Source of the DNA: Adiantum capillus-veneris
Taxonomy: Eukaryota > Streptophyta > Polypodiopsida > Polypodiales > Pteridaceae
Length of the DNA stretch: 64,000 bases
Assembly (NCBI GenBank): GCA_014529385.2
Contig: CM043942.1
Location: 62,101,184-62,165,183 of the forward strand
Direction of reading: 5' to 3'
Position numbers and translations under genes: made by a program. Shown here in pieces: positions 11,826 to 22,645 of this stretch (positions are counted from its first letter, which is position 1; every line of letters begins with the position of its first letter). The notes under the pieces are model-generated. The model saw only the letters and a list, made by a program, of their open reading frames with translations. It was not told where the DNA came from and did not search any database.

Positions 11826-13928
11826 CTAAGACCTCTCTAAGGCCTTCTCATTTCTCCCAAAGTCACTACACTCCAATGCTCCGCACATCCAGATTTCTTT
11901 CTTTTTGCCCATCCACGGATGGTCTTTTGATCCACTTTGTGTTGCAGAATCAAAATCTTCCACGAGCGTTCTAGTTACATCTTGGTTACTATGATTTCTC
12001 ATATTTACACGTGTTGTGGTTCCAGCATGTCTCAAGTATAGATAATCATAACCCCAATCTTGTACCATCTTGAGTTGTCTCATGAATGGTCTTCCAAGGA
12101 TGATTTCATAGTTATTTTTCTTGCCAAAGTCAACTATGGCAAAAGTATGCGCATACTCTATACCACAAGAAGACACCACTATCGCTTCTATCAATCCCAT
12201 GGGTCTTTCCACATGCCCATCCGCTAACTTTAATTTTATTCTGGTTGTTCTAAAGGCGGGCCTACCCCATTTCTCCCATATTCGTTTTGTTGCAATGGCA
12301 ATTCCTGCTCCGCTGTCAAGTATAGCTTTTTTTTCAATCCCATTGTACTTGACAGGAAAAGTGGCATTACCATCTTCTCCTTCACAGTACTCTCCTACTT
12401 TGTTCAAAGGTACCTGTCTTTCATTTGATCTAGGCTTCTTGATCTCATCTAGCTCTTTTTCTAGGAACCTTAACAGGCTTTTGATCCCAATTTTTTCCAA
12501 GCATTTTCCTATATCCGTCCACATACTTGGCCTGATTTTCAAAAGTTTTGCCAACGTAATTGTGCAGTTCACTGGCGTGGATAGCAAGTCAGTCAAATTT
12601 TTTGTGTCCAATTCTTTTGTCCCTCCTAGCCTCTGTGATGGAACTCTCACAATCTCAGACTTTGCCTCAAAATCTCCCATGTACTGTGGCAAAGTTCTTA
12701 ACGATGCAGGTCTACTGTCTTCGGAGGCTATCGATCCTATGTCACCATGATATGACCTCGCATCAACACTCATTTGTGGTCTATCTAATGTGATTTCAGG
12801 AAATGGTGCTAGTCCAGCATCCTCTTCTCTTTTTTGGGCATCTTGGACAACCTTCCATAACTCCTCTGGCCACTGCTCCTCAACTATAGGAAAATAGGGT
12901 GGGAAATCCCTCATTGATTCATCTATTGTATTTTGGACTACCCTCAAGTCTTGCGACCTTGGCAGTGGTTCTTCCCTATGATCCACCTCTTCCCTAGGCA
13001 ATTTGTCTACTTTAATGCTCTCATCTTTGTGCACTATCCTATCCTTCACTTCTGGTGGAGGTGGTTCTAGAAATTCTTGAGCAGTTTCAATGAGCTGCTT
13101 ACACATTTCTAGCCTTTGCTTCTCTAGTTTAAGATAAGGATGGGTCATCCATCTTTGTTCTAAGGTCTGTCTATTTGCCAATCTAGCCTCATAAGCCTGT
13201 AAAATCGCGTCTGAAGGCTCATTCACTTTGTCCACTAGGACAGATCCTCCTGAACTAGCACTCTTGGGTGCTTCAGCTAGTTTAAGGGTTTCAACTTCCC
13301 TTTGCTCTGTCTGTTGCTCTTGAGTTATTTCAAACTCAGCTGTAACAGCCTTTTCTTCTCCTTTATCCCTTTCTAGTCTCGCTTTCATTCTAGTCCTTCT
13401 TGCTCGTCTAGAGTTTCTATGGCTTTTGGAACTCTTACTAGTCTCTCCATCTGTAGGCTTCTGCTCTTGCACTTTTTCTTGTGCTCTTGTGACAACGTTT
13501 ACGGGAGCAACTTGCTTACTTTCATCTTCTTGTTGTTTAAGCATCTGTTTGTTTGCAATTGTTTCTTGCTCTGTTGTTGTTGTCGGCTCTCCTTTTGTTG
13601 CGGCTCGTTTTTTCTCTGATTTGATGGTAGAAGGAAAGGTAACATGCGGTTGCATTTTACCTTTCTTTCTTGGATTCTTAGGACAATCCAAAATCATATG
13701 TGTGACTGCACACTCATTACAATATACATTTATCATGATATCATGGTGTGGACAATCCTTAATCAAATGATCACTACTACCACATCTGTCACATGGACGT
13801 CTTGGTTGTTGTTGCAATACATGATATTGACCTTGAAGTGGCCCCTGATCTACCACATATCTTTTTATTTGAAGCTCATGACTCACATATGCATTTCTAG
13901 CAGCTATGGGTCTTTCACTTAAGAACAC
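11826..13928 (-). CDS. G4 Gag-protease ORF: two zinc knuckles plus retropepsin
   Basis: A 700-residue uninterrupted ORF, the longest in the window. Two knuckles sit near the N-terminus, CDRCGSSDHLIKDC (about residues 46-59) and CNECAVTHMILDC (about 69-81). A charged K/E/Q-rich central region follows. The retropepsin domain (about 505-660) has the active-site turn AILDSGAGIAIATK near residue 537, WGRPAF, and the closing motif ILGRPFM near 613. The product would be an aspartic protease that matures the particle proteins. The ORF is offset by one frame from the upstream gag ORF, either by decay or by programmed shifting. It is part of a non-autonomous element, so it may be a relic. Confidence 0.8.
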   Translation of the reverse strand: MFLSERPIAARNAYVSHELQIKRYVVDQGPLQGQYHVLQQQPRRPCDRCGSSDHLIKDCPHHDIMINVYCNECAVTHMILDCPKNPRKKGKMQPHVTFPSTIKSEKKRAATKGEPTTTTEQETIANKQMLKQQEDESKQVAPVNVVTRAQEKVQEQKPTDGETSKSSKSHRNSRRARRTRMKARLERDKGEEKAVTAEFEITQEQQTEQREVETLKLAEAPKSASSGGSVLVDKVNEPSDAILQAYEARLANRQTLEQRWMTHPYLKLEKQRLEMCKQLIETAQEFLEPPPPEVKDRIVHKDESIKVDKLPREEVDHREEPLPRSQDLRVVQNTIDESMRDFPPYFPIVEEQWPEELWKVVQDAQKREEDAGLAPFPEITLDRPQMSVDARSYHGDIGSIASEDSRPASLRTLPQYMGDFEAKSEIVRVPSQRLGGTKELDTKNLTDLLSTPVNCTITLAKLLKIRPSMWTDIGKCLEKIGIKSLLRFLEKELDEIKKPRSNERQVPLNKVGEYCEGEDGNATFPVKYNGIEKKAILDSGAGIAIATKRIWEKWGRPAFRTTRIKLKLADGHVERPMGLIEAIVVSSCGIEYAHTFAIVDFGKKNNYEIILGRPFMRQLKMVQDWGYDYLYLRHAGTTTRVNMRNHSNQDVTRTLVEDFDSATQSGSKDHPWMGKKKEIWMCGALECSDFGRNEKALERS

Positions 13929-14436
13929 TTGTTCCGCCTACATGATGATATCTAGGCGGTTGAGACATAACATGCTCAAACCCTGGTGGAGTCTTAGGCC
14001 TATAGTCAGGACAATGTTGCATCGGATGGTTCCCTCCACATATCATGCACCTGCGTCGTTGAGGAACTCTATAGGTTGGTACTCTGTCAGAGTTGTTGAT
14101 GCATTGCATCACATTCTCTATGATTTGCTCCTCAATATTTACTTGGTTTTGTCCTAGATTCCCGCTTTGATCCTCAAGATCAGCGGTTTTCTTTTTCTCA
14201 CTCGCATCATTCATCTTCTTCTGAACATCTTCATAGAATTTGCAATTGTCAACTAGGTCAACTGCCGCTTTGGTCACCTCTTCCAAGGTTTGGTATCTTT
14301 TCACGTGTAGGTCCTTTTGGAGATTCTCATTCCTAAGGCCTCTGATGAAGCATAGGATTTGACGTTCTAGCATGGGTAACTCTTGGGTAGGACATCTAGC
14401 AACATATTTCTTGAAACTCAGTATTGCGTGTCTCAA
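13915..14436 (-). pseudogene. G4 gag, capsid C-terminal part and first zinc knuckle
   Basis: A 173-residue segment with a retrotransposon-gag-like helix-rich region (LERQILCFIRGLRNENLQKDL), a KKMND..EKKK basic stretch, and the knuckle CMICGGNHPMQHC near residues 132-144. It overlaps both neighbouring ORFs by a few bases in different frames. It was almost certainly one polyprotein with 14433-15254 and 11826-13928 before indels. Confidence 0.75.
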
Positions 14437-15254
14437 TGTTTCTGTTTCGCCTTGTTTAAATTCCTGAATCTTCGGGTGTTATGTTTTATGCCCCTCTTGG
14501 TGAATTCTTGAACAAATTCATCCAACATTTTCTCAATGTTTGTGAACTCTCTCCGGTTCAATAGTTCAAACCATGCTTGTGCATTGTCCTCCAATGTAAG
14601 TCCCAAACCCTCATACTGCGTGTGGAAGTCCTCTACTCGTTCTGCTCGTAGGACTTGCTTGAAAGCTGAGACATGGACGTATGGGTCTCCTATGCCATTG
14701 TACTTTCTATTTACCCACTTTCTTAGGTGAGATGGTCTTACACTTTGGGGTGCAAAGTATGGAACCATACTCCTCTCTGGTATTGTTTCATCTCTCGTTA
14801 TCGCTCTAGGAGGAAATCCAGGTGGTGGTCCCCTCCTTGGAATTCTCTTAAAGGTTCTTGTGTTTGGTGGATGTATCTGAGGTCCTTCATTGACTAAATA
14901 TCCACTCATCTCTAATTTGGTTCGCAGATTTGTTCTTTCTACAGCTCCATATTCTCGTCCATACTTGTCAACAAATAAAGATGTCCATTTTCGGTCGACC
15001 TCGTATGTATAGACATATAAGAGCTTGTATTCTGTCAGCTCATCCGGGTAAGGCTCTAAGCAACTGTAAAGGTTGAATTGATTTCCATTAATATACCTAT
15101 ATAGTCCTTCACTTTCATGGTTATACGTCCAAAATCTCTCCACAAAATTGGTCTTTATGTACTGTAGGTTTGGAAGATCTATTCTGGGCGGGTGCTCATC
15201 TATCCCTGCAATCCATGTGCTTGTATAAGATGAGTCTGATTCTGATGTAGACAT
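14433..15254 (-). CDS. G4 gag N-terminal ORF
   Basis: A 273-residue ORF starting MSTSESDSSYTSTW, the first ATG after the leader. The C-terminal third has capsid text GDPYVHVSAFKQVLRAE, then AQAWFELLNRREF, typical of plant retrotransposon Gag (DP..H...F....A..WF). It would form the shell of the virus-like particle. The N-terminal 150 residues are not recognised. A frameshift near KHNTRRFRNL separates it from the next segment. Confidence 0.75.
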   Translation of the reverse strand: MSTSESDSSYTSTWIAGIDEHPPRIDLPNLQYIKTNFVERFWTYNHESEGLYRYINGNQFNLYSCLEPYPDELTEYKLLYVYTYEVDRKWTSLFVDKYGREYGAVERTNLRTKLEMSGYLVNEGPQIHPPNTRTFKRIPRRGPPPGFPPRAITRDETIPERSMVPYFAPQSVRPSHLRKWVNRKYNGIGDPYVHVSAFKQVLRAERVEDFHTQYEGLGLTLEDNAQAWFELLNRREFTNIEKMLDEFVQEFTKRGIKHNTRRFRNLNKAKQKH

Positions 15255-15706
15255 GACTTCTAGGCTTAATAGCTCTAGCTTGCTGTAGTAATACCTCTCT
15301 CAGTGTGTTCAAGTGTTCTAGTCAGGGAAAATCCAATTTTCTCACAATTCTCTCAAATTGTCGGTTTTAGACACCCTTGACTTCCGAATGCATTTTGAGT
15401 CCTTAAACAACGTTTTTTTTCAAAACTGACCAAAATGTATGCCATAGGAAACCATTTTGGTCAATTTTCTGTAAGATCTGTAGTGCTGCTCTCAAGCTAC
15501 GTTTTGATAAAAAAACTTTTGGAATCGGAGTCCGTATGTGAAAGTTATGACTAAAATAGTGAGATGTAATTTGGAAAGTTGCTCTATCTGATGTTTTTGC
15601 AAGTGGTCAGTTTGAGCCCAAAATTGGTGTGTGCACTCCTTAGGCAATGATAAACCCAGTGGTATACTTGGTTTCAAAAAAAGTTCTCAAAATTTTTTCC
15701 TGACTT

Positions 15707-17058
15707 GTCTATCGCGATAGGCTCACCAAGTACCCCTTGCAGATGTCCAAATGCACTCAAACTTTGTGTACATGGTATAATGAGCCTTCTGAACCCAAAT
15801 ATGAAGTCAGATTTGAATTTTGATTTTTCTACAGTAAATTTATGAGTCTATCGCGATAGACTCACCAGAGTGTTACTGGGATACAGTTTTTCAACTGTTT
15901 TTACAGATTTGAGTTCCCCCTTCTCTTGAGATACTACTCACCAAGTTTCAACCAATTTGGAATACTTTTCCTTTGTAACTTGCATCAAACAACAGTCTCT
16001 TTTCTGATCTTATGAAGTAATCCTCTTAGATGTACTTACAATACTCCAAATTTACTCAAAATTTAACCATAGGCTCACAACAACATGTAGAATAAGGCCC
16101 TAAGGTCAGTTCAAAAATTTCAATTTTTGTGAAAAAACCCCAGTCTATCGCGATAGACTCACCAGATTCTTCAGTTTTGAAAATTTTCTAGATTTCTCTT
16201 CACCACTGTGTTCCCTATGCTCTGTACACCTTGCTCACCAATTTCCACTTGTTTTGGACTTTTTCTTAGGTCTCTTAACTCCAACTCTAGAATTCTGAGT
16301 CTATCTGATCACTAGAAAATAGACTTAGGATGACTTCCCAATGTCCAAAATCCACCAAATTTTGTGTGTAGCCTCCTGAGAGGCTAAACAAGCTATTCTC
16401 CAGAGGGTTTTGAAAATTTCAATTTCTTTGGCTCTGCTTTGAGTCTATCGCGATAGACTCAACAAGTACCCCTTTTATAGGTCAAACTTGAACTTTGACT
16501 ATACCACTGTGTTCCAACACCTCTCCTTAGTCCTCCTACCAATTTTCAAGTGGTTTGGACTTTTACTTTGTCAGTTAGACCAGATCTGGTGTTTTCTACA
16601 AGCTGAATCCTCTCAAATGGTCTTAGACCTGCTTTCTGATGTCCAAATGACTTCAAAAATTTTATGTGTCCTTGATAGCACCTTTCCAAGCTATGCCACA
16701 CAGGTTTTTGAAAAATTCAGTTTCTATCACTGGGTTCTTAGTCTATCGCGATAGACTCACCAAGTATGCTAAAATGACATTTTTTTTCAAATTTTCTCTT
16801 CACAAATTTGTTCCCTACCCTCTGTAGATCATGTATACCAAGTTTCACAAGGTTTGGAAATTTGGTCAAGTCCCTTTACCCAATTTTTCTCTGAAGTCTG
16901 ACTCAAAACACCAGACTTGAGGTTTAGTGGTCAAGTAGGTGTCCAAGTACACTCATTTTTTGGGAGCATCCTTGTATTGATGTGTTTTACCTGTGGTATG
17001 AGGGGTTTTGCATGTTTGTGAGTCTATATCCAATTCACCAGTCTATCGCGATAGACTG
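15707..17058. repeat. Tandem array of ~300-bp units centred on palindrome TCTATCGCGATAGA
   Basis: Six copies of the palindrome lie at about 15707, 15844, 16143, 16441, 16741 and 17041. The last five are spaced 297-300 bp; the first interval is 137 bp. The fullest form is GAGTCTATCGCGATAGACTC. Five copies are perfect over TCTATCGCGATAGACT and the first has one change (GATAGG). In plus sense most copies are followed by CACC(A)AG. The remainder of each unit is clearly related (for example a TTCCC...CCAA.TTTCA...TTTGGACTTTT block) but diverged. Confidence 0.92.
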
Positions 17059-17900
17059 AGCAGAGAGCCACTGGGAAGTGATTTTTTTCTCTATTTTGGA
17101 CAGTTTGGTTCCCAATGCCCTTAGAAGCCTATCCCCAAAGTTTCATTCAATTTGGACTTCTTTTCCTTTGGATTCAAGCATTTCACAGTTCACTTCCTTA
17201 CACTCAGAAAAAGAAAATTCCCACTTAGATGCACAAGCACTGATGCAAATGCTTTGACATTTCACATACAAGCTCTAGAGCATGGTCAAACTTTTTTTTG
17301 AAAATTGCAGATTTGGTTTCAGATTTTTGTTTTCTGGGTTTTTTAGAGTTTTTTTTTTATTGGACCAAATCTATGTTTTCCCCCTATCTTAAGGTCTCCA
17401 ATGCAAAAACAAGCACTCAAATCGGCTTTCAAACGACCATTTTAGAGCACTTTTACCATAATCAGCACAATTCCACCTTTTGTGTTTTCAAGCACATCTT
17501 CATGTCAAAATTGCTCTAGATCAACATCAGATGTCCTACACTACCTAAAGTCCTATTTTGGATGGTTGAATGGTTGTTTTTGCTTTCTGGCAAGCAAACA
17601 GCCTCCTGCTTACCTTTTGCGTTTTTCTTTGCGTTTTTTTCTCTTTAAAGTTCTTCACAACCATAAGTCACAACCAAACACACAAACCATAAAACCTAAT
17701 CTAAACACACAACAAAATAATATAACCATACCTCAACCTCATGGTGGACCACCTCGAAGAGACGCAGGCTCCCTAGCTATCCCTCAATCAAGAGATCCGC
17801 TCTCTCACTTCCCACTAAGAAGGCAAATGGTGACAACACTCTAGAAAACTCTAGAGAAACGCTATACTATCAAACACGAGTGATGTGGTCTACGCTAGTT

Positions 17901-17930
17901 TAGGTGCTTCGTCCCTGGCAACGACGCCAA
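17901..17930 (-). promoter_or_regulatory. G4 primer binding site (tRNA-Asp type)
   Basis: On the minus strand, TTGGCGTCGTTGCCAGGGAC follows directly after the 5' LTR end (CCCGCTAGCA). It matches the 3' end of plant tRNA-Asp (TGGCGCCGTTGCCGGGGA) with two differences. It primes minus-strand DNA synthesis. Confidence 0.8.
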
Positions 17931-19050
17931 TGCTAGCGGGTTCGCCACGACGGACGATGGAGCACAGCGAGAACACAGACCAACAAACTGTCAATTCGAG
18001 GACGTAGCTGACCCGACTAGGGCATGGAGGCAATCTCTGGGTTGTCAACCCTGAGCTAGACACTAACAACACTCTACAGTCACTAATCCTACCACAACAC
18101 TACCATAAAGCAAAGAAACAAACAACGCATCCTACGAAACATTACAAGCTCAAAACAGTCTCAAATCATATTGGAATGACTCGCAATCGGAGGGTAAGAC
18201 TCACAAGGACATATCCTATATGGCCAAACACCTAAACCCTGATAACCATAACTGTAAGACCTCTAATCGCTATTGGGATAGACTCAAAACAGTAATTTCC
18301 AAAGTGTCCGAAATCGATCTACAAAGACATCAACACGAAGAGCTTCTTGCCTTGATTCTAACGACTACTTGATCATTCAGATCAGATTTTGTTTGAGGTA
18401 CTTACAACCAAATATAGCTCGTAGCAGGCGGGCTCGCGATGCGGTCCTCGGCTTGCATTGCTTGCGTCGACGTGGAGAGCTCCTCGATGCTAACACACTC
18501 CTCGGCTTGCATTGCTTGCGTCGACACGGAGAGCTCCTCGATGCTAACATGCTCCTACTCTCATATCTGCAATGTGATTAGTGTGTGCGACGGTGTGTGT
18601 GCGTGAAGCTCACTACTGTGTGCTACAGAACCCACGAATGTATATTATTTGAGATAACGTAATGTGTCTTTACAAAGCCTTAGGTTTCAGCTTATATACC
18701 AAGCCTTCAAACCTAATGTCCGGCCAAATGACCTGAATTGTCCCTAGGCTTCTACAGAGCTCAATTACAAGAAACTGAGTTGGCTTTACTCATTATACAA
18801 GCATCTGCGGCCAAAATACAAGTGCCGACTTAAAATATGAGGTAACCGTAAACATTACAAAAGTGGCCGTAATGGCTCAAAATAATAATAACGGGATATT
18901 CGATGACGTCCATGAACTCGTATCTTCATGTTGCAGCATCCATCTTCATCTTCATTACTTCATCACCATCATGTGGAATCTTTACAGAATCTTTGAGGAA
19001 TCTTAATGGAATCTTTGTGGAAACGTTGTTGAAAGGGTGTCCTTTCAACA
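17931..19050 (-). repeat. G4 5' LTR (1120 bp)
   Basis: Partner of 7283-8357. It carries an extra 54-bp tandem unit (18447-18500 and 18501-18554, beginning CTCGGCTTGCATTGCTTGCG) that is single in the other LTR, so the duplication arose after insertion. The outer end TGTTGAAAGGGTGTCC contains a short inverted repeat (GTTGAAAGG...CCTTTCAAC). Confidence 0.92.
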
Positions 19051-20921
19051 GTAGGTCAAGGCTATACTCATCAGTAGTGAAGATCTTCCCATATACTTTA
19101 AGTAGCAAGGGACTTTTAGTTCTTCCCTCTATGATCTCAAAAGGTGCCGTTCCTGTAGTAGTATGGACAATATTATTGTATGCATTCTCTACACGAGGTA
19201 AGTACTTCTCCCATTGTGAGTGTTGATCTACTTCTGTAACATAAGTATTTAGTAGATAGAGAATCGTAAGATTAGCTATCTCACTTTGTCCATCTGTTTA
19301 TGGATGATAGGACAATGAGAAATTCAATCTTGTACCTAGATTTTCAAAGAGACCTTTCCACAAACTACTGGTCATTCTAGAATCTCTATCTGGCATGATG
19401 GATGTTGGTAATCCATGGTGCTTGAAAATATGGGGTATGAAAAGAGCTACCATTTAGTGTGCCTTAGTAGTCTTTTTTATTGGAATAAAGTGTGCTTACT
19501 TGCTAAACCTGTCGACTATTGTCCATATTCGTGTATTCCCATGGATAGACTTGGGTAATCCAAAGATACAACCCATGGATATACTCTCCCATCGTGAATT
19601 AGCTGGAGTAATCTAGGTTGCTTTTCTATAGCATACTTGGCCTTTTGGCGTACCACACATTTTGAAACATACTCTTGTATGTCCACTTTCATGGTAGGCT
19701 AATAGAAGTACGTCTCTACTTCTTAAAGAGTAGGTTGAATGCCTCTATGCCCCGCATAGGGAGGAGCATGGGATTCATACATGACTTTTTCACGAAGAGA
19801 GTGGGTAGCACATAGCCTATTTCCATTGAGTAGATAACCATCATGCAAGGAGAATGGTTCTTCTTTCTTCCCCAAGGCAAGGGATGACATTATGTCTTTA
19901 AAGTCAAGGTCAGTATCATACTTATCTACCATAATAGATAGATTATTGTGAGTTGCTATAGACACCACGTTGACTCTTGGTCGTCGTGAAAGTGCATCGG
20001 CCACTTCGTTATGATTACCAACATTGTGAGCAATATGAAAATAAAATTGCAAAAGAAAAAATTTCCATGTCATTTGTTTGTTGGAAAGCTTGGTTTGCAT
20101 CATGAAGTATGTGAGACTTTGGTGGTCCATTCGCAAAATAAATGGAGTCTCCAATAGAGAGTGATTCCATGTGTCTAGGGCATGTAGAACTGCTAAAACC
20201 TCTTTTTCGTATATGCCCAAGACCTATTCATCGGCATTGCGTCTTCAGTCCTCATATGCTATGGTGTGCCCTTCTTGAAGCAATACTGCTTTAAGGAAAT
20301 CACCTCACAAGCATTACATTGGACCTCAAATGGTTTTGAGATTCGGAAGCATAAGGACTGGTTGGGAGGTAAGCTTCTCTTTAAGCTTGTCAAAATTATT
20401 TTGCTCTTTAGCAGTGCATGAGTACTTAAAGTTCTTCTTTGTTAAGTCATGTAATGGTCCTGCTATTTGAAAAAAAAATTCTATGAAGCGTCTATAGTAT
20501 GCACACATACCAATAAAGCTTTGTAGCTCATGTAGATTCCTTGGATTAGGCCATGCTTTTATTACGTCCAACTTAGATGGATCCATATGGATACCATCTT
20601 GAGAGATAATATGACCTAAGTATTGAATCTCTTGAAGGAAACATTCACTCTTCTTTTGATTGATGAAAATCTTGTTTCTTGGAGATGTTTCTTGTGCTCC
20701 TCCAAGGACTTGGAGGAGATGATGATATCATTGAAGAACACTCCAGTGAATTTACTGTAGGGTCTAAATATTTTCTCCATTAAACGATTTAACGTGGCTG
20801 GAGCATTTGTCAAACCAAAAGGCATGACAAGATATTCATAACAACCAAACATTGTATGGAATGTAGTCTTTACGCTATCTTCATTCACTATCCTTATTTG
20901 ATGATAGCCACTTTTTAGGTC
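19051..20921 (-). pseudogene. Chromovirus RT (C-part), RNase H and integrase (G2)
   Basis: The minus strand reads RT ([35 protein letters not shown]), then thumb text SFIGMCAYYRRFI, RNase H (GIYEKEVLAVLHALDTW; RMDHQSLTYFM), linker, the HHCC integrase finger (HAPPYAGHRGIQPTL...KCVVRQKAK) and the integrase core down to 19051. The catalytic RT motif reads FND instead of FDD. Several frameshifts separate the open segments 19723-20220, 20326-20586 and 20616-20888. It is interrupted on the right by G5 after RIDL/KSGYHQ and on the left by G4. Confidence 0.88.
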
Positions 20922-21537
20922 TGTTAACCCTTACGACTCACGGACACCCTATCACCTATGACGGATGTTGTAACCTATGCCGGACATTGTATTATTTACT
21001 TGGTAGACTCAGTACCGGGCTTGTCGGTCCAATAGGAAAAGGGTAAGAGTGATCGTCGATGAGAGGCGCACTCTAACTGGAACATTCAAGGGATTAGTTG
21101 GCTAAGCATGGGCGCCCAAGTGTGGATGGGGTGAGCTCATATAAAAGTCAACTAAACCTAAAATTCACTCATTCTCCCATTTGTGCAATTCAAGAGTGCT
21201 CTTGCTCCATCTCCATCTTCTTCTTCTTCATCTCTTTGTGTGTGTGTGTACGCATGAGAGAGAGAGAGAGAGAGAGAGAGAGACAAAGTTCGATCGAGCA
21301 TTGCGGCGGCACGACGGTGGCGAGGCGGTTGAGCGCGGTGTAGCGACGTCTCCCTCTTCTTCGCGACGAGGAATCCTCCATGACAGGAAGCGTAGAGCGG
21401 TGAGTGACACACCAATGCCTCCTTTGAGCTTACTAGCTTATGCTTGTTGTGTGCTTGGAGCCATTTGTGGCTCACACACAATGTATCGGCAACTTCCTTG
21501 CATTGACACGTGCGACATACACGCACATTTTTGGCAC
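20922..21537 (+). repeat. G5 5' LTR
   Basis: About 616 bp, highly similar to 29631-30250. It contains a good TATA box (ATATAAAAG, 21139-21147) about 110 bp upstream of a (TG)n/(AG)n microsatellite. Compared with its partner it has an extra short repeat after the start (CCTATGACGGATGTTGTAA). Confidence 0.92.
21139..21147 (+). promoter_or_regulatory. TATA box of G5 5' LTR
   Basis: ATATAAAAG after GTGAGCTC, in the sense direction of G5. It is conserved at 29832-29840 in the other LTR. Transcription would start shortly downstream, before the GA tract. Confidence 0.65.
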
Positions 21538-21560
21538 TGCTGCCGGGGAATGCCATACAC
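21538..21560 (+). promoter_or_regulatory. G5 primer binding site
   Basis: TTTTTGGCACTGCTGCCGGG follows the LTR end. TGGCACTGCTGCCGGGGA resembles the Asp-type primer site used by plant gypsy elements, with several differences. The exact tRNA is uncertain. Confidence 0.6.
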
Positions 21561-22645
21561 TAAGCTTGAATGGCACTCTGTGCTTCTTTTGTGGTGCAAT
21601 TTTAATTGTAGGAAAGGTAAGGAAGGAGGGTGTGTGTGTTGAGAAGAAGGATTTTGTGTTACTACTGTGTATTTTTTTTGTTAATGGATTTTTCAAAGGT
21701 ACTGTGTTTTTTCTCTATGTAAGGTGTTAGTATTAAGTTTGTTAGTTTTGTGTAATATAATGTACAGTAAGTAAGAAGTAGATATGTGAGAGCTAATAGA
21801 GTGTGTTAGTGTGTAACAATAGGTGTATTAGTTGGAATTAGGTAAGTAGAGTGTGTGTGTGCTCTCGCGCAAACCACGGCGACCTTATCCTTTAAAAAAA
21901 AATTAAAGGTAGGACTGGGATCGGGAATATCTCCCAGAACCAAGCCCAGGCTCACGCTCAGGCTTAGGCATCGATCGCCTTTTAAAATTACGAATTTTAG
22001 CTTCACACGTAGATAAGAATCTATTTTTTGAGGACCAACGGAGCTTCAGGTGACCGAACGTTGTGCTATAAATCACACAGCGACCCTCTCAGTGATACGC
22101 TCATTTTGAGCTATCACACACTTTAATAAAAAAATTTGATCATTAAAAACATTAAAAAATTATTAAAACAGTAAAAAAACGAGTGAAAACGGACGCTTAA
22201 AAAAGTAAGTGGTTAACCTTCGAGGTTATATGCCGACGCTTGAAGGGTGCCAAAGGCACCTGCATCTGCGCTCTGCTTGTGTGCTAGATAGAGACGGAGC
22301 AACTAGAGAGAATTTCGACTTACGCGAGTTCTCAATATCCACCTACTTTAGGTTCCGGGCCCTCGGCGGGGACCCAAGGTAGTACAAACCAAGACCCGAA
22401 CATAGCAGCTAGTGACTCTTCCTCTGACTACGACGTCATGGAGGGTTTCCCAATGCCTAATCCCAATAGCTCAAGCCAAGACATGCATGCCATGGGCCCG
22501 CGGTCCGGGCCAAGCGGTCCGGGCCAAGAGTGTTTAGCTGCTTGAAGTAAACATTTAGTAGAGCCACTCGCTCCGAACATGGAGCTAATGATGTAAATGA
22601 GGGGGTTGGGGAAGTAAATTCTCCATTCATGACCAACGTAGAGCT
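21561..22645 (+). other. G5 untranslated leader
   Basis: About 1.1 kb without a supported ORF. It contains a purine/A-rich zone (22120-22210) and a short direct repeat GCGGTCCGGGCCAAGCGGTCCG near 22500. It ends just before the gag ATG at 22646. Confidence 0.6.

Larger units (their letters stand above)
15255..17930 (-). other. G4 2.7-kb untranslated leader
   Basis: No convincing ORF on either strand. It holds the palindrome array at 15707-17058, a T-rich stretch near 17280-17370, and the primer binding site at its LTR-proximal end. The leader is unusually long for an LTR element and is where packaging signals would be expected. Confidence 0.75.
7283..19050 (-). mobile_element. G4: complete 11.8-kb Gag-protease LTR retrotransposon lacking RT and integrase
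   Basis: Bounded by LTRs at 7283-8357 and 17931-19050 (TGTTGAAAGG...CTARCA termini on the minus strand). Flanking 5-bp target duplications GTAGG lie at 7278-7282 and 19051-19055. It has a tRNA-Asp-like primer site next to the 5' LTR and a purine tract GGAGGGGGAGAG next to the 3' LTR. Its minus-strand coding region (15254 to about 9460) has gag, zinc knuckles and two retropepsin-like domains. Neither strand shows RT, RNase H or integrase motifs. It sits inside the integrase gene of G2, so it is younger than G2. It would need enzymes supplied by another element to move. Confidence 0.9.

Noticed and set aside
15707-17058. CRISPR-like array
   Set aside because: Regular spacing and a palindromic repeat, but the spacers are ~280 bp, related to one another, and in a plant retrotransposon leader.
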